Source of the DNA: Sciurus carolinensis
Taxonomy: Eukaryota > Chordata > Mammalia > Rodentia > Sciuridae
NCBI RefSeq assembly: GCF_902686445.1
Contig: NW_025920107.1
Location: 992,001-1,056,000, forward strand
Reading direction: 5' to 3'
Length of the DNA stretch: 64,000 nt
The notes under the pieces were generated by a model that saw only the letters and a list, made by a program, of their open reading frames with translations, was not told the origin of the DNA and searched no databases. Every line of letters begins with the position of its first letter. Within the stretch, counting starts at the first letter, position 1. The translations under genes were made by a program, and so were the position numbers. Of this stretch, positions 25,316-36,961 are shown in pieces.

Positions 25316-25725
25316 AATTCAGTGGTTCTCAATCTTATTTATGTATTGGAATCACCTGAGATTTATTTAAATACTTTATGGAAAATTTGAATCATTCACA
25401 AAGTAGGGAGAACAGCATAATGAACTCTGTGTACCTCTCACCAAGTTTAGAGATAGATCAAAGCATGAATATATGTATATCATCCATACCCTAATCTACT
25501 ATTCCTCCACCAACTTTTTACACCAATTTTTTGAAGCAAATTCCAGATGTCATAACAAATTATGATGTACCTCAAAAGATGAGTTTTTTTTCTCTATTTT
25601 AACATAATCACAGTCTTATTTGGGATGATTTTAAAAATAGAATCCCAGATCCTATGTCTGAATCAGAATCTTAGTTTATTCTTAGGCATATGCAAAAATT
25701 CCTGTCTAATGCAGCCTGTCAGACA
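25316..25725 (+). repeat. MER5-like relic interrupted by an L1M-like piece
   Basis: CAGTGGTTCTCAATCTTA and GGAATCACCTGAG at 25320-25362 look like the start of a MER5-type element, and 25630-25725 (AGAATCCCAGATCC, CTGAATCAGAATC) like its end. Between them, 25380-25600 reads like an ancient L1 3' UTR (GGGAGAACAGCATAATGAAC, TTTGAAGCAAATTCCAGAT). Confidence 0.5.
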
Positions 25726-25835
25726 GAATACATTGCTTTTAGAATATGGATACTAGGTTTTCTCTTATGCTAATTCCTTGTAATATTTTAAAATCCTCTT
25801 CAGTTTTTTTCAGATTTTTTCTTTCTTTTAGTTAA

Positions 25836-25922
25836 TTAATTAATCTGTACTTCTGCGGCTGGAACCCAAGACCTCATTCATTCTAGGCAAGTGCTCTCTC
25901 ACCAAGCTACATCCCCAGACCT
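25836..25922 (-). mobile_element. ID-type SINE
   Basis: GGCTGGAACCCAAGACCTCA, GGCAAGTGCTCTCTCACCAA and GCTACATCCCCAGACC give a reverse-complement ID element, diverged. Confidence 0.75.
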
Positions 25923-26127
25923 TGAATTTTATTTTAGATCATGTAACTGGTTTCCAGACTGTAGTTTTGAGGAATAGTGAGAGACAGTATGGAAAGTAGA
26001 TTTTTCCATTCCCCACCACCACCACACACAAAAAAATCCTAAGTAAATTAGCTGGTCTTTTTTTTTTTAATGCAATTTATTTTGTTTGGTAATATCTTTA
26101 CTTAACAGTGTAAAGTCCTTTTTACCT

Positions 26128-26350
26128 GTTACCAGTTTAAGGCAGGGCTTAGCAAATATTTTCTGTAAGGGACCACATGGTAAATATTTTAGATTATGTA
26201 GATAATACAGTCTTTCACAACTGCTTCCACAGTGGCATGAAAATAGCTGTAGATAATAGGCATACAAATGAGTGTAGCTATTTTTCATTAGAAACTTTAT
26301 AAAAGCACCTGGCTTACTGCCTGCAGTTTGCCAACTACTGGTCTAAAGGG
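26128..26350 (+). mobile_element. hAT-Charlie-type DNA transposon relic
   Basis: CAGGGCTTAGCAAATATTTT, CTGTAAGGGACCACATGGTA and the far end TTTGCCAACTACTGGTC match the widespread Charlie-type non-autonomous element with its 'ctgtaaagggccagatagtaaat' core. Terminal repeats are imperfect. Confidence 0.7.
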
Positions 26351-26574
26351 ATGGTAATAAAAGAAAAACTAAGGAGTTAATATTTTTCAGAATCCTGCAA
26401 ACTTTATTTGATTATATATTTTGATTATATAATTGTTTTTGTTAAAGGAAAATGTTTTTATTTTCTTTTGCTGTTTGAGGTGACAAAATTTGAATTCCTA
26501 TACCTTAAATAGAATAAACCTGTCATAGGTGAGCAAGTATGATTTCATAACCACTTTTTGGTTCTAGTACTGTC

Positions 26575-26765
26575 TCTCACTAGCTAGGCCAAGTCCTCTA
26601 CCACTAAGCTACATTCCCACCCACTATTTCTCCATTTTATAAAATCAATGGTCTTTTTTAAAAAATTTAATTAATTATCTGATTAATCTGTGGTTCTGGG
26701 TCTTGAACCCAGGGCCTTGCAAAGGCTAGGCAAGTGCTCTGCCACTGAGCTACTTCCCTAGACCT
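26575..26765 (-). mobile_element. Two ID-type SINE copies
   Basis: A partial copy at about 26575-26630 (CCTCTACCACTAAGCTACAT) is followed by a fuller one at 26680-26765 (TCTTGAACCCAGGGCCTTGC, GCCACTGAGCTACTTCCC), both reverse complement. Confidence 0.75.
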
Positions 26766-27332
26766 TTAATATTAAATTTTTAGTGTCTCCTCTTTGTGTA
26801 ACTTATTGGCTAAAATAGAGTTTATAATTTTTTTATGAAGTTTGGTATCTGTTACTTTCTTTGCAGTTGATGATTGAGATCTGTTTATAGTTGCATGTGA
26901 AAAGTATACACCTGACATAATTTTTAAAAATATATCCATCTTTTGTTTTTATTTTTTTCTCTATCTTAAGAGGTACTCAGAAGTGTGTTATAATTGCCTG
27001 CCTATGAATTAAACTGGCAGTAGGGAATAGGGTTTTCTTTTTCTTTTCTTTTTTTTTAAGGTCAATCTTGAGGTTCTTAAAGGGTAAGTAATATATGCAA
27101 ACTCAAAAGTTAGATTATGATTTATGCAGCACTTGAGCATAAGCCATTTGACAATTTTTGGTTAAAGATTAGTTCTTTTCCTATGGTTTATAAAAATCTG
27201 ATTTATTCTAATTTTAAGGCTTATTTCCTTAGCTGAAGCCTAGCAACTCTCTCTACTCTAAGAAGGAGAATGATCTTTTTAAGAATTCTTGGGTCACAAT
27301 TTATTTTACAGATAACCTACTCCTTCTTACAG

Positions 27333-27499
27333 CTCCCTGGGGACCAAGAGTTTGTATCATGGCAGCAGGATTTGGATGACTTCATAAAGCCCACCCAGAA
27401 GGCCCAGTCTACTGTTATCCACTGGTCTGAAAGAGGCAAGGAGATCTTCATTTCTGGTTCTTTCACTAACTGGAGCACCAAGATTCTACTGATTAAGAG
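27333..27499 (+). pseudogene. PRKAB2: PRKAB2-like exon 2 (glycogen-binding module, first part)
   Basis: After the acceptor TTCTTACAG this reads LPGDQEFVSWQQDLDD and continues to WSERGKEIFISGSFTNWSTK, the N-terminal part of the CBM48 glycogen-binding domain including the conserved Trp residues. The donor is GTGAAA. The frame itself is open here. Confidence 0.92.
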
Positions 27500-28319
27500 G
27501 TGAAAATAAGTGTCTTGGTTGAGGCTGAGGGGTCCAGGAATACAGCCTGACCTATTATCCTTTCTAATAGAAGTGAACAGGTTAGACATCCCATCCACTC
27601 TCTAGTTGCTTTCTTTGGAATATGTCCTATTCTGTGACCACTTAGTGTTTATGGCATTATTTTTTAACCTCATTGTGAGTCAGATGCATTACCACTTAGA
27701 ATATCATTACCTCAAGAGAATTTATAATAGCTTTGTGGGTGTATTCTTTAGGATGGTGTTACACAGGTCTTTTCTATGCTTGGAGGAAGCCTGTAACTGA
27801 CAGAATCTGTTGCTGTGACTTCTGCACTAAAGCAAAATGCACTGTAAAATTTGAGGTGTTAGTGTTATGTGGTACTTGCAGAGCAATGATGAATTAACAG
27901 ATTGACCCAGATAATGGCCCAGATAACCAAATAGGTCATTTTCCAGTAATGGCTCACCAAAATATGGAAAGTACCTTAAGGACTCCTATATCCCTAATCT
28001 TTTAAGGTGCTTATACTTGTGAGGGATCTGTTCTGCTAGAGCAAAATAGTTATACCAAGATGAACCATTTTGGGAGATCATTGACTGTTTTTTCTAGGCA
28101 TTGATTTAAGAAACAAAGTTTTTGGAAGAGTTGGTAACATATGTCCAAGATGATATAGATAAAGAGATTGGAGAGTGGATGTATACATTATTATGTACAC
28201 AAGAGACACAGTGGCTTAGGGATATGGGAAGTCATTGGAATAATACTATAATTACCACTTGGTTTTCTATATTCTATCTTCTTAAAGAAACTTGTCTGAC
28301 CTTCTGTTTTCTTCTACAG
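27500..28319 (+). other. Intron 2 of the PRKAB2 pseudogene
   Basis: No repeat or other gene was recognised. Confidence 0.6.
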
Positions 28320-28414
28320 CCATAATTACTTCATTGCCATCTTGGATCTTCCTGCTGGTAGAGAACCAATACTAGTTTTTTGAGGTTGGACAGTGGGTTC
28401 ATGATTCATCAGAG
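28320..28414 (+). pseudogene. PRKAB2: PRKAB2-like exon 3 (glycogen-binding module, second part)
   Basis: Reads HNYFIAILDLPAG, then an inserted base shifts the frame and a TAG replaces the Lys codon of the family's YKFF segment; the match resumes as GQWVHD. Acceptor is TTCTACAG and donor is GTAAGG. Confidence 0.9.
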
Positions 28415-28644
28415 GTAAGGCTTTGATCTCCAAAGGTCACCATGACTTAGCAGCCTCATTTTAACTATCATTGTTCTCTGAAATGATGGTAGCAGTTCCC
28501 TTACCCTAAAGGATTTCTCTCAATAAAAGATGGAGATGCTGAGTGTTATCATTTGTAACTTTTAATAGATGCAGAGAGGAGGATGGGTGGAAGAAAAGGA
28601 TTTGAAAAGGGAACTCAAGAATTTTTTTCTGCTTATTGTTTCAG
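28415..28644 (+). other. Intron 3 of the PRKAB2 pseudogene
   Basis: Short intron of 230 nt from GTAAGG to TTGTTTCAG; no repeat. Confidence 0.75.
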
Positions 28645-28764
28645 TCTATGGTTACCAGTCAGGTTGGCACGATTACCAATTTGACCCATGTCAAGAAATC
28701 CAATTTTGAGGTGTTTGATGCTTTAAAACTAGATTCATGGAAGGCTGTGAGACACCTTGTTGAG
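28645..28764 (+). pseudogene. PRKAB2: PRKAB2-like exon 4
   Basis: Reads MVTSQVGTITNLTHVKKS and then FEVFDALKLDS. A 1-nt deletion after the last Asp-Ser changes the frame, and in the family frame the final Arg codon is TGA. Donor is GTAATT. Confidence 0.92.
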
Positions 28765-29107
28765 GTAATTTTATAATATTTGCTCTCTTTGCCTTGTCGT
28801 TTTTGTAACACAGAAGTGGTTTTTAAATTTCCTCTTGAGAGTAATCTTTTAATTTTGCTTTTTATTTCCATTTCTTCTCAGGAATCTTCTGCATCATTTA
28901 TATATGTGCACATATTTCTTATATAAACATTTAGATCCTATTCTTTATACCAAAAAGTCTCAGTCTAGTGCACTTTAACTTTTTAACCAAGTATCTACAG
29001 TAAGACATTTATTTTGCATTGCAGCCCAATACACACATAACAGATATACAGAAGTGTAATATGTGGTATAATGTTTGCCTTTATTCCCTGTGATGTATTC
29101 TTTTCTG

Positions 29108-29312
29108 TTTTTTAAAAATATTTATTTATTTATTTGGGTACTGAAATTGAACTCAGAAACCCTCTACCAACTGAGCAATAACCACATCCTCTTTTATTTT
29201 GAAACAGGGTCTCACTAAATTGCTGTGACTAGCCTTGAACTTGAGATCCTCCTGCCTCAGCCTTTGGGTCACTGGGACTACAGGTGTGTGCCACAGCACA
29301 TGACTGCTATTG
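29108..29312 (-). mobile_element. Composite B1-ID SINE
   Basis: An ID-like half (ACTGAAATTGAACTCAGAAA, CTACCAACTGAGCAATAACC) directly followed by a B1-like half (GAAACAGGGTCTCACTAAAT, CCTCCTGCCTCAGCCTTTGG) forms the composite known from squirrel and dormouse genomes. Confidence 0.85.
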
Positions 29313-29651
29313 TATTTTTTACAGCCCAATAGTGGGCTATAGCCTATTGTTTGAAAACTCTTTCTAGTAATATTTCAAGTTTTCCATTGACCTCTGGTGG
29401 TATCACCCAGCAGAGACTATATGTGCCTTGTTTGTCTTATGAAGTTGCCTCAGCTTAATCTGCCAGTTTGATAAATTGGTTGGCAGTTCTGTAGTTTTAT
29501 TAGACCCTGCAAGAATAGTAGTCATTGGGAAAATATAGCTTAAAAAACAACAACCACACACAAAATATCAGGCAATTCTTTCGCATATAATCAAAATTTT
29601 GTAATTTTTTTATTTAAAAAATTTCCCTGGTATTGGAAAAGATCTCTATAA

Positions 29652-29745
29652 ACTTTTTTTTTCCTTGCAGTGCTGAGGATTGAACACAGGGCCTTGTGCT
29701 TGCAAGGCCACTCTATCAGCTGAGCTATATCCCCAGCTCCTTTTG
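29652..29745 (-). mobile_element. ID-type SINE
   Basis: TGCTGAGGATTGAACACAGG and GAGCTATATCCCCAGCTCC. Confidence 0.88.
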
Positions 29746-29904
29746 TTTCCTATAATATTAGTTTTTCAAGACCTTCATCTCTACTTAATTTACTGTCAGT
29801 AATGCAAATATTCTCCAAACCACATTCATAATTACTGTTTGCTACTTTACAATAAGAGCTATGCTGATCTAAGGAACTGTGCACTGAATTTATGCTGAGC
29901 ATTC

Positions 29905-30020
29905 TTCTCGCTTTGAATTCAAAACCCGCTTCTGCTACTAAGTAGTTTTACCATTGTGGACAAGGCCCTCAATTATTTTGGTTCTGTATTCCATAACAGT
30001 AAAATCAGGGGTTAGACTCA
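29905..30020 (+). repeat. MIR-like SINE relic
   Basis: TTGAATTCAAAACCCGCTTC and TGCTACTAAGTAGTTTTACC, then AACAGTAAAATCAGGGG follow the order of the MIR consensus. Confidence 0.55.
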
Positions 30021-30774
30021 GTGTTTCTCAGCAATCACAAGTCCTGAAGTGCAACATATTAATATTCACAGGGCATAAGGATGACATGTTGTTTCTAAAA
30101 CTGTTTAGTATAATAATTAGGAAATTTTGGATAATATTGTTTTCATTATATAAGCTCTCAAAGTTAAGCTAGACATTCTTTTTGACTGGTGGGCAGAGAT
30201 TTAAAAGGGTTTAAAGATACCAAATTAAATTATGAGGCCAGTGGTAACTACATTTTTGCATTATATGATTCTGGCAAAGCAACAAATGAATAATAGTCAA
30301 TCATAACTACACAGAGAGAAGACTAGAATACCTTTGATATTTCTCTCTCACTTCCATTTTTCACCTAATTTCCCAATTCATTCAGGTAAGCCTTAGAATA
30401 CACTTTTATTAGATTTTAATTTCACTAAGTTTAGTGTAGCCAGTTACTTAACCAATTTGCTTTTTCTTTTTTTTGGATGATGATGATGATGAAAAGGAAG
30501 TTTAAAAAAAAAAAAAACTATTCTGTGTACTTCCCAGCAGTGTTCTGTGGATTACATGACATAATAGCTGGATGTGCTTTGGAAAGTTTTTAAGATATTG
30601 TATAATATCACTGTATTTATTAATTTTGCTTTTGCTTCATATATGTTTAACTGAAATCAGTTCTTTAAATGAACTATTATAATTTTCCACTGGAGACTAT
30701 AAAACATTTTTTTAAATCTTTAAACAAAATCAGTTTTCTTTATTGTTAATTTTTTCTTCTATGATGCATTATTT

Positions 30775-31465
30775 TTTCCATTTTTGAAGTATAATTTACA
30801 TACCATAAAATTTATCCTTTCAATTGTACAGTTTTATAAGTTTTAGTACATTCAGAGTTGTTTTACATTACCACTAGTTCCAGAGCATTTTTATCATCCC
30901 CAGAAGGAACCCTGTACCCATTTTCAGTCACTTTCCATTTCTTCTCTCTCATACTCCTATCAACCACAAGTCTACTTTCTGTCTTTATGGATTTGTCTAT
31001 TCATGGTATTTTTTGTGAGACTCTTTCACTTAGCTTAATGTTTCAGGATTCATCCAAATTGAAATATGTATCTATTTATGACACAATAATATTCCATGGT
31101 ATGGACATACCATTTTGTTTATTTGTTATTGATAGACATTTGTATTGTTTCTGTTTTTTGGTACCATAAACATTAACATACAAGTTTTCATGTGGACACA
31201 TATATCTTGGATATATACCTGGGAATGTAATTGTTGAGTCACATGGTAACTTTCTGTTTAACTCTTTGAAGAAATACCAAACTGTTTTCCCTTGTGGCTA
31301 TGCTATTGTAGATTCCCACTGGCAATGGGAATACTTTAGTTTGAAAGTTTCAACTTCTCCATCTTTGCCAGTATTCATTAGTTTGTCATTTTAATGATAG
31401 CCATCCTAGTGAGTATGAAATGGCATCTTACTGTGGTTTTGATTTGCATTTCCCTAATGGCTCTT
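30775..31465 (-). mobile_element. Ancient L1M 3' fragment
   Basis: On the - strand this is an old mammalian L1 3' end: the 3' UTR words AAGTATAATTTACATACCAT and GGAACCCTGTACCCATTTTC lie left, and the diverged ORF2 end (ATTTGCATTTCCCTAATGG) right. It differs clearly from the younger L1 family in the window. Confidence 0.75.
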
Positions 31466-31951
31466 ACATAGCTCTTGGTCTTATTGCTGTAGTCATTGTA
31501 GTATCAGAAATCTTAGAATTTGTAACCTTGTTATGCGTTTCTTGGGTGCAAGAAAAATGAAATCTTAATTTGTTCACATTGTTTGAAAGTTTGCAAGGCC
31601 TCTTCATATCCATTATCTTTTTAGTTTCCTCAATAACATTGGAAATAGTGCAAGGATTCTTTTTATTTTTATGGGAGAGGGAACTGACTGTGGTAAAAGC
31701 ATTTTCCAAGGTTGTAAAGCTGATAAATAGGGTAGCTCTTTCCTTACCTCAAGACTATGACCCTTGTCCTCTTCATGGAATCTTGATGCCATGTTAGGAA
31801 ATTTTTTCCTTGCACTACTTGATGCTTGTAGACCCAATGAGTTAAAAGTTATGATCCATGACTTATATATTTAACATTAGTGGCCATGTATTTTTCTATG
31901 CTTTGTCCTAATTTTTGAAATTTTGCTCATATTTGTGGAAATATCTTTTAG

Positions 31952-32085
31952 ATCTTTCCAGCTCACCCCCTGTGCCTTATGGTCAATAAATGTATGTATT
32001 TTGATCTGAAGAGAGATTCAAATCCCCACACACCCTTCTTCCTCACCTACTCCAATTTATTCTTAACAAGGACACTAATATTTCT
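31952..32085 (+). pseudogene. PRKAB2: PRKAB2-like exon 5
   Basis: Nucleotides match the serine-rich to ASC-domain region: LSSSPPVPYGQ, then TAA in place of a Glu codon, then a shifted match through TTCTTAACAAGGACACTAAT. Acceptor TTTTAG, donor GTAAGT. Confidence 0.9.
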
Positions 32086-32744
32086 GTAAGTATCCTGAGA
32101 ATATTGCTGGAGAATCTGGGGAACTGTAGGATCAATTTGGCCAAAATTCAGTAATCCTAGAGCTTGGGATTAATATAAAGGTATATTGAGATTATAAATC
32201 ATATACATAGGAATAGCACTATAGACTACTTTTATCAAGGCTGGTTTGTTAGCTTATTCAGGAACTAAAATCAAAGCTGATAGTTGTCTCTGTTCCTGAA
32301 AAAATCAGGACCACAGTATATTCTGGAAGTAATTTCTGAGATTTCTATTCCAACATGAGGTAAGGAATACTTATCATTTGGGGATATACAAAAGAGTTAC
32401 CAGTTTTGTTTGCATATAATTGACTTCTGTAGTATTCTCATTGACTCTCACTAAGATTACTTTTGCCATTTAATGCAAATCTTCCATAGTTGTCATAGGT
32501 AAGATTTTTGTTTTAGCTGTGTTAGGATTAGCAGATCTTGATGCTTAGGGTTTCTGCCATGAACTGAGAACTTTCCAAATTTTCTGTAATAAGAATATAT
32601 TATTGATACATACTGGAGCAGATACACTATTGAAAGGAGATAAAGATAAGATGTTCTTAACAGTCCCAGAAAGCTCTAAGAAATAGTAAGCTGATGGTTT
32701 GTCCATACAACAATGTGTTATTTTAAAATTTTTGTGTCTCTTAG

Positions 32745-32863
32745 TGTGATCCAGCCTTACTTCCTGAGCCCACCCATGTTATGCTGAACCATCTCTATGC
32801 ATTATCTATTAAAGCAAGTGGTGTCCTTGGTTCTTCACATCTCTGCTATATGAAAGGTTAGGG
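32745..32863 (+). pseudogene. PRKAB2: PRKAB2-like terminal exon(s)
   Basis: Reads CDPALLPEPTHVMLNHLYA and LSIK, which is the gamma-binding C-terminal end of AMPK beta. The next bases (32815-32863) look like the final coding stretch with a deletion of roughly 20 nt, so the C-terminus is lost. Acceptor TCTCTTAG. Confidence 0.88.
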
Positions 32864-33410
32864 GTAGCATGTTGTGCAGTGGTTACTTGCTCAGCTAATT
32901 CATTTTACCTGAAGGTGACAGTAATGGTTAAGAAGAACTTACATTTTAGTCAGCAGATCATTTGTTTTTAATTTCATTCACTGTGTCTGTGTTCTGGCTA
33001 ACTGACTTGTCCAGTGATTGAATGGTCTATTTTCTTTCCCAGTTTCTTTTTGGATGGCTAGGACATTTATACCACCTACTTATTTGAGTTCATAGCAGTA
33101 AGACATCATTTGCCAAAAGTCAGGTTTAGCTTCTAGTTCAAAGAATACTTGAATGTGATAGTAAGACTTCTTTCTCCCATTTTAAATGTGGAATTCAGCT
33201 ACTTTTAGGTGCCACTATCATATACCCAAAATCTTGCTTCTGTCCTGTATAGTAGGTAAAGGAGAAATGTGACCATAGTTGCCCTGTCCCCTCTAGCTCA
33301 AGAGTTCTCTTTGCTTTCTCTGCTATTTTAGATTCTGGGATGAAAATTTCTGTTCTGTTCTAACTTGCCATCTCTGGGTTTAGACTATTAGAATAAAGTT
33401 ATATAGCTCT
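32864..33410 (+). other. Probable PRKAB2 3' UTR remnant or unclassified DNA
   Basis: Follows directly on the last coding match and shows no repeat. That it is copied 3' UTR is an inference from position. Confidence 0.35.
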
Positions 33411-33414
33411 GTGG

Positions 33415-33535
33415 CTGTCAAACTAAGCTGATCATGATCAGAATGACCTGGGAAAGTTTGTGAGCATACAGATTCAGTGAATCCATCTCCAAAGATTTCA
33501 AATAAGAGCATCGAGATCCAGGCACATCCCTAAAC
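33415..33535 (+). repeat. MER5-like relic
   Basis: GTGGCTGTCAAACTAAGCTG, GATCAGAATGACCTGG and ATCCAGGCACATCCCTAAAC resemble the MER5-type element. Confidence 0.45.
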
Positions 33536-33539
33536 CTTT

Positions 33540-33665
33540 TTGTGTTATTTTTATTTTGAAACAGGGCCTCACTAAGTTTCTGAGGCTGTCTTTGAACTCA
33601 TGATCCTCCTGCCTCAGCCTCCCAAGTCATTGAGATTATAGTCATGCACCACCATGCATGGCATA
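33540..33665 (-). mobile_element. B1-like SINE
   Basis: GAAACAGGGCCTCACTAAGT, CCTCCTGCCTCAGCCTCCCA and CATGCACCACCATGCATGGC. Confidence 0.85.
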
Positions 33666-33779
33666 CTGCTTTTATTTCTTAGATGTGTGTAGCTAGATTA
33701 GGGAAATCACTGGTAGAACAACTGTAATAGATTATATGGTAATATAGAAAATTTAAAAATATATTTTTGAATTTCACTT

Positions 33780-33905
33780 TTATAATTACCTTGTGAGCCA
33801 TTATTTTTAACCCCAGTTTGATAGATAAACTAAGACTCAGAGAAGGTCAAATTGCTAGTAATTAACAGAAAAGACTGAGATTCAGCCTCCTTATCATAAT
33901 TCCAT
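33780..33905 (+). repeat. MIR SINE relic
   Basis: GATAGATAAACTAAGACTCA followed by GAGAAGGTCAAATTGCTAGT is the MIR core ('gaaactgaggctcagagaggt'). Confidence 0.65.
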
Positions 33906-34007
33906 GTTATATCCTCTGCGTCATCATGCCATGTTTACCAAATAGGTCTTTCTTTGACCTGCTTCTCATTTCTACAAAATTTTTGCTGGGATTGTGTCTG
34001 CTGGTGT

Positions 34008-34195
34008 GTTTTACTATGATTCATATCCAGGGCATGTGCGTGCCAGGGAAGCACTCTACCCCTGAGCTCCACCTCAGCATTTTTATTTAATTTCAAGACA
34101 GGATCTTGCTAAGTTTCCCAGGCTAGACCTCAAACTTGCCTTTGCCTGCTGAGTAACTAGTATTACAGTCATACACCACCATGCCCAACTGAAGT
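34008..34195 (-). mobile_element. Composite B1-ID SINE
   Basis: ID-like part (CACTCTACCCCTGAGCTCCA) followed by B1-like part (CAAGACAGGATCTTGCTAAG, ACACCACCATGCCCAACT). Confidence 0.8.
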
Positions 34196-34199
34196 TGAA

Positions 34200-36050
34200 T
34201 TTTTACCCACCTTCTGTCATATTTAGGCTATGTGTCAGCATACTCTGGTCAAAGTGTTAACCTGAGATTCATTTATTATGGATAATACAGTATGGGGGTG
34301 AAGGTAGGAAAATAAATTGGTTTCTAAATTAGATTGACTTGGGTTCTTTGACTACTGAAAAAAAATGACACCATGATTCCATCAAGGTCAAACTTGAATT
34401 GGTTTGTGCTTTCTAAAGCATCTATTTCTTGTCTACTTGACTTGTGACCTTTTGCTTTATCCCTTCTAAACCTACCCCACCTCTCCAGCAGTGATGAGGA
34501 CCAGTGACAGAGATGGTTCAGGGACTTTCTGAATCTCTCCTTCCCCTTTCCCTCTGGCCTCTGTGGTAACCATACAGCCACACATAGGCAGTTCTGGAGT
34601 GCCACCTGCCTTTGCCTAACATCCCCTGGCTCCAGGGCACTTAAGTTGACTGAAGATGAACTGCTTCATGTTTTATGTCCTGTTAGCACTTTTCCTGCAC
34701 TCATGCATATTCTGAAAGAACTCCCTGTTTTGAGTTTTCCTTTTGTCAGAAATCAGAAGGCCTAAGGTAATATGCTATGTATTTTAAGACCCCAAGTAGT
34801 TTTTCACATACTTCTCTACTACTGAGATCTAATTTCCATTCATTACTGCTTCCAAAGTTCTTAATAGTGACAGTTTGTGAGAAGATCAAGTAAAGATATT
34901 GGGCATCTGAAGGAGTGAATATTACTGCAGGCCTGTGTACCAGTATCTTAAGGGGGGAAATTCTGACTTTCATTCCCATCGATAACTCAGAACTGTGGTC
35001 CTACAGCTCTTCTTCTTTTCAGGGATTTTTGTTATCAATTACAAAATTGAAGTTCTGGGTCACAATTATAAGTTGGGAGTTAGAACTGAATAGTCACATG
35101 GGTGTTGTCCTTAACAGGGCCTTAGAAAATAAGAGAAAGGGAATTTGGACAGACTAAGGACATTTTAAATACACAAATGTTTGGAAATGTTTGTGATAAC
35201 CTGAAGGTGGTGTTCCTCTTCCCCAGTTAGTAGAGTTACTTTCTGTAGATTGTCTGGGAGAGTGATTTACAGTTAGAGTATCTATAGATGAAATAAAAGG
35301 AATTGTCAGTCCACAGATCCACCAGATCAAGAACTAGTCTGAGCTCAGAAGATTCTGAGGGTAGCATCTTATTTTCAGATGCATCAGAGAACTGTGGTAG
35401 CAACTACAACTAGATGAACTTAAAGTTCAGGAAATAAGGTAGAACTGTCCAATGTGTACTGAGATCAATAGTCATTTATCCTCTGGGGCCATTTGCTAAT
35501 AATGTGTCTGGACTGTGAATGACCTTTGCCTAGTCAGAGGATATCTGTTAAGGTAATAAAGCTCCTAGCAGTATGAGCTAATAGAGGGTGAGTTGGAAAC
35601 TTGAGGGACTTCAGACATGCAGCCGATTTTAACCCAAAGGACACTTACTATATGGGAAGTGTAAAGAGACACCACAAAAGCTTATAAGAAGCAGAGTAAA
35701 ATCTCTTAAAGATGTATGATGCTAAGGTCATAAAGACTAAAGCAAGTGGACTCAAGTAAAGCATATGGTTCCAAAATATTTTCCAAGTATTAAAGTAAGG
35801 TAGAGTATTATAACTAAAGACCTTCCCAAAATGTTTTTGAAGAAGCAAACTGAATACCAGAACAAAACTCAAGAATACCTGTCAGAATAAAAAAATGTCC
35901 ACCTCTCAACATGGTAAACAGCTACTATGATTGACAGACAATCAAAAATTACTAGGAAGATTTCTAGGCAAGATAGAATAGCATTAGCTAGATTTATCCT
36001 GCCACCAAAAAACACATTCCAGACACATTATATGAACCAGTAGTTTTCAG
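34200..36050. other. Unclassified DNA
   Basis: No gene or named repeat recognised. Confidence 0.5.
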
Positions 36051-36055
36051 GCATT

Positions 36056-36645
36056 GTCTTAGTCTATTGTGCAGCAGTAACAAAATACTGAAGATTCAGA
36101 AATTTGCCAAGAAGCCAGGCATGGTGATACATACCTGCAATCCAAGCAACCCTGGAGGCTGAGGAAGGAAGAACACAAGTTCAAGGCCAGCATCCTCTAA
36201 CTTAGTGAGGTCCTAAGCAGCTTAGTGAGGTCCTAAACAGTGAGAACTGTTTCAAAAATTTAAAAAATGACTTGTTACATGGTTCTGATTAAGTACCTCT
36301 AGAATCAATGCCAGGTATACACACACATACACCAAATATGTATATGTACACATACACATATAAAACATTTATTTATTACAGTTCTGGAGACTGGGAAGTC
36401 AAGAACAAGGGCCTAGTATCTGACGAGTGCCTTTGTACTATGTCATTCCATGTGGAGGGTCAAACTCAATCTTTTATAAGGAATTCACTCCTATGATAAT
36501 AAACCCATTCTCACAGTAACAGTTTTAATCTATTAATGAGGCAGAAACTTCATGGCCTAATCACCTCTTAATTTTACTATAATGGAATTTAATTTTGTAA
36601 CATACTTTTTGGGAGATATATTCAAACTACCATAGATATTAAATA
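36056..36645 (-). mobile_element. MaLR LTR (MST/MLT1-type) split by a B1 SINE
   Basis: The left end (GTCTTAGTCTATTGTGCAGC, AGTAACAAAATACTG) and the right part (TTACAGTTCTGGAGACTGGG, GGCCTAATCACCTCTTAATT, ATTCAAACTACCATA) are the reverse complement of a MaLR LTR. A + strand B1 lies between them. Confidence 0.75.
36108..36262 (+). mobile_element. B1 SINE with internal tandem duplication
   Basis: GCCAGGCATGGTGATACATA, GGAGGCTGAGGAAGGAAG and AGTTCAAGGCCAGCATCC. The phrase CTTAGTGAGGTCCTAA occurs twice in a row near 36200-36236. Confidence 0.85.
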
Positions 36646-36961
36646 CCAAGCAATGAAGAATGATGACCTCTGAAATATGAGAAACAAATGAGGTGGACTT
36701 TTTAATTGATTGCCTCAGCTTACTACCCTGAGGATATTTCTGAGTTATGTCTGTAAATTTCTGAATTATGAATTTCCAGCCTACTGAACTGCCTAAGTTG
36801 AGAACACGGAGTATAGAACAAAAGGGTTTTCCATTAGTAGTAGGGAACATTCTTCTGAGGACTGAATGCTAATAGTAGGCATAAAAATGACCCTCCAAAG
36901 ATATCTTTGTGTTCATTCCCAAAATCTCTGATTAGGTTAGCTTATATACCAAAGTGTAACT

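Larger units (their letters stand above)
23571..27332 (+). other. Intron 1 of the PRKAB2 pseudogene
   Basis: A 3.8-kb intron from GTACTCG to the acceptor TTCTTACAG. It holds a MER5-like/L1M composite, three ID-type SINEs and a hAT relic listed separately. The stretch 23700-25310 shows no repeat that I can name. Confidence 0.7.
28765..31951 (+). other. Intron 4 of the PRKAB2 pseudogene
   Basis: Contains two ID/B1-type SINEs, a MIR and an ancient L1M fragment, listed separately. Poly(A) and GAT repeats lie near 30480-30510. Confidence 0.7.
23416..32863 (+). pseudogene. PRKAB2: Unprocessed PRKAB2 pseudogene (AMPK beta-2)
   Basis: The intact gene encodes the scaffold/glycogen-binding beta-2 subunit of AMP-activated kinase. 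Here six blocks in the right order match its coding sequence, separated by introns with GT/AG borders, so this is a duplicated gene copy and not a retrocopy. Seen: exon 1 (23416-23570), then the glycogen-binding region (27333-27499 and 28320-28414), then 28645-28764, 31952-32085 and 32745-32863. Damage: a 1-nt deletion in exon 1, a 1-nt insertion and stop in exon 3, a 1-nt deletion and a CGA-to-TGA change in exon 4, a GAA-to-TAA change in exon 5 and a deletion in the last block. I compared with the family from memory. It could instead be the true locus of a species that lost the gene, but that seems less likely. Confidence 0.88.
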
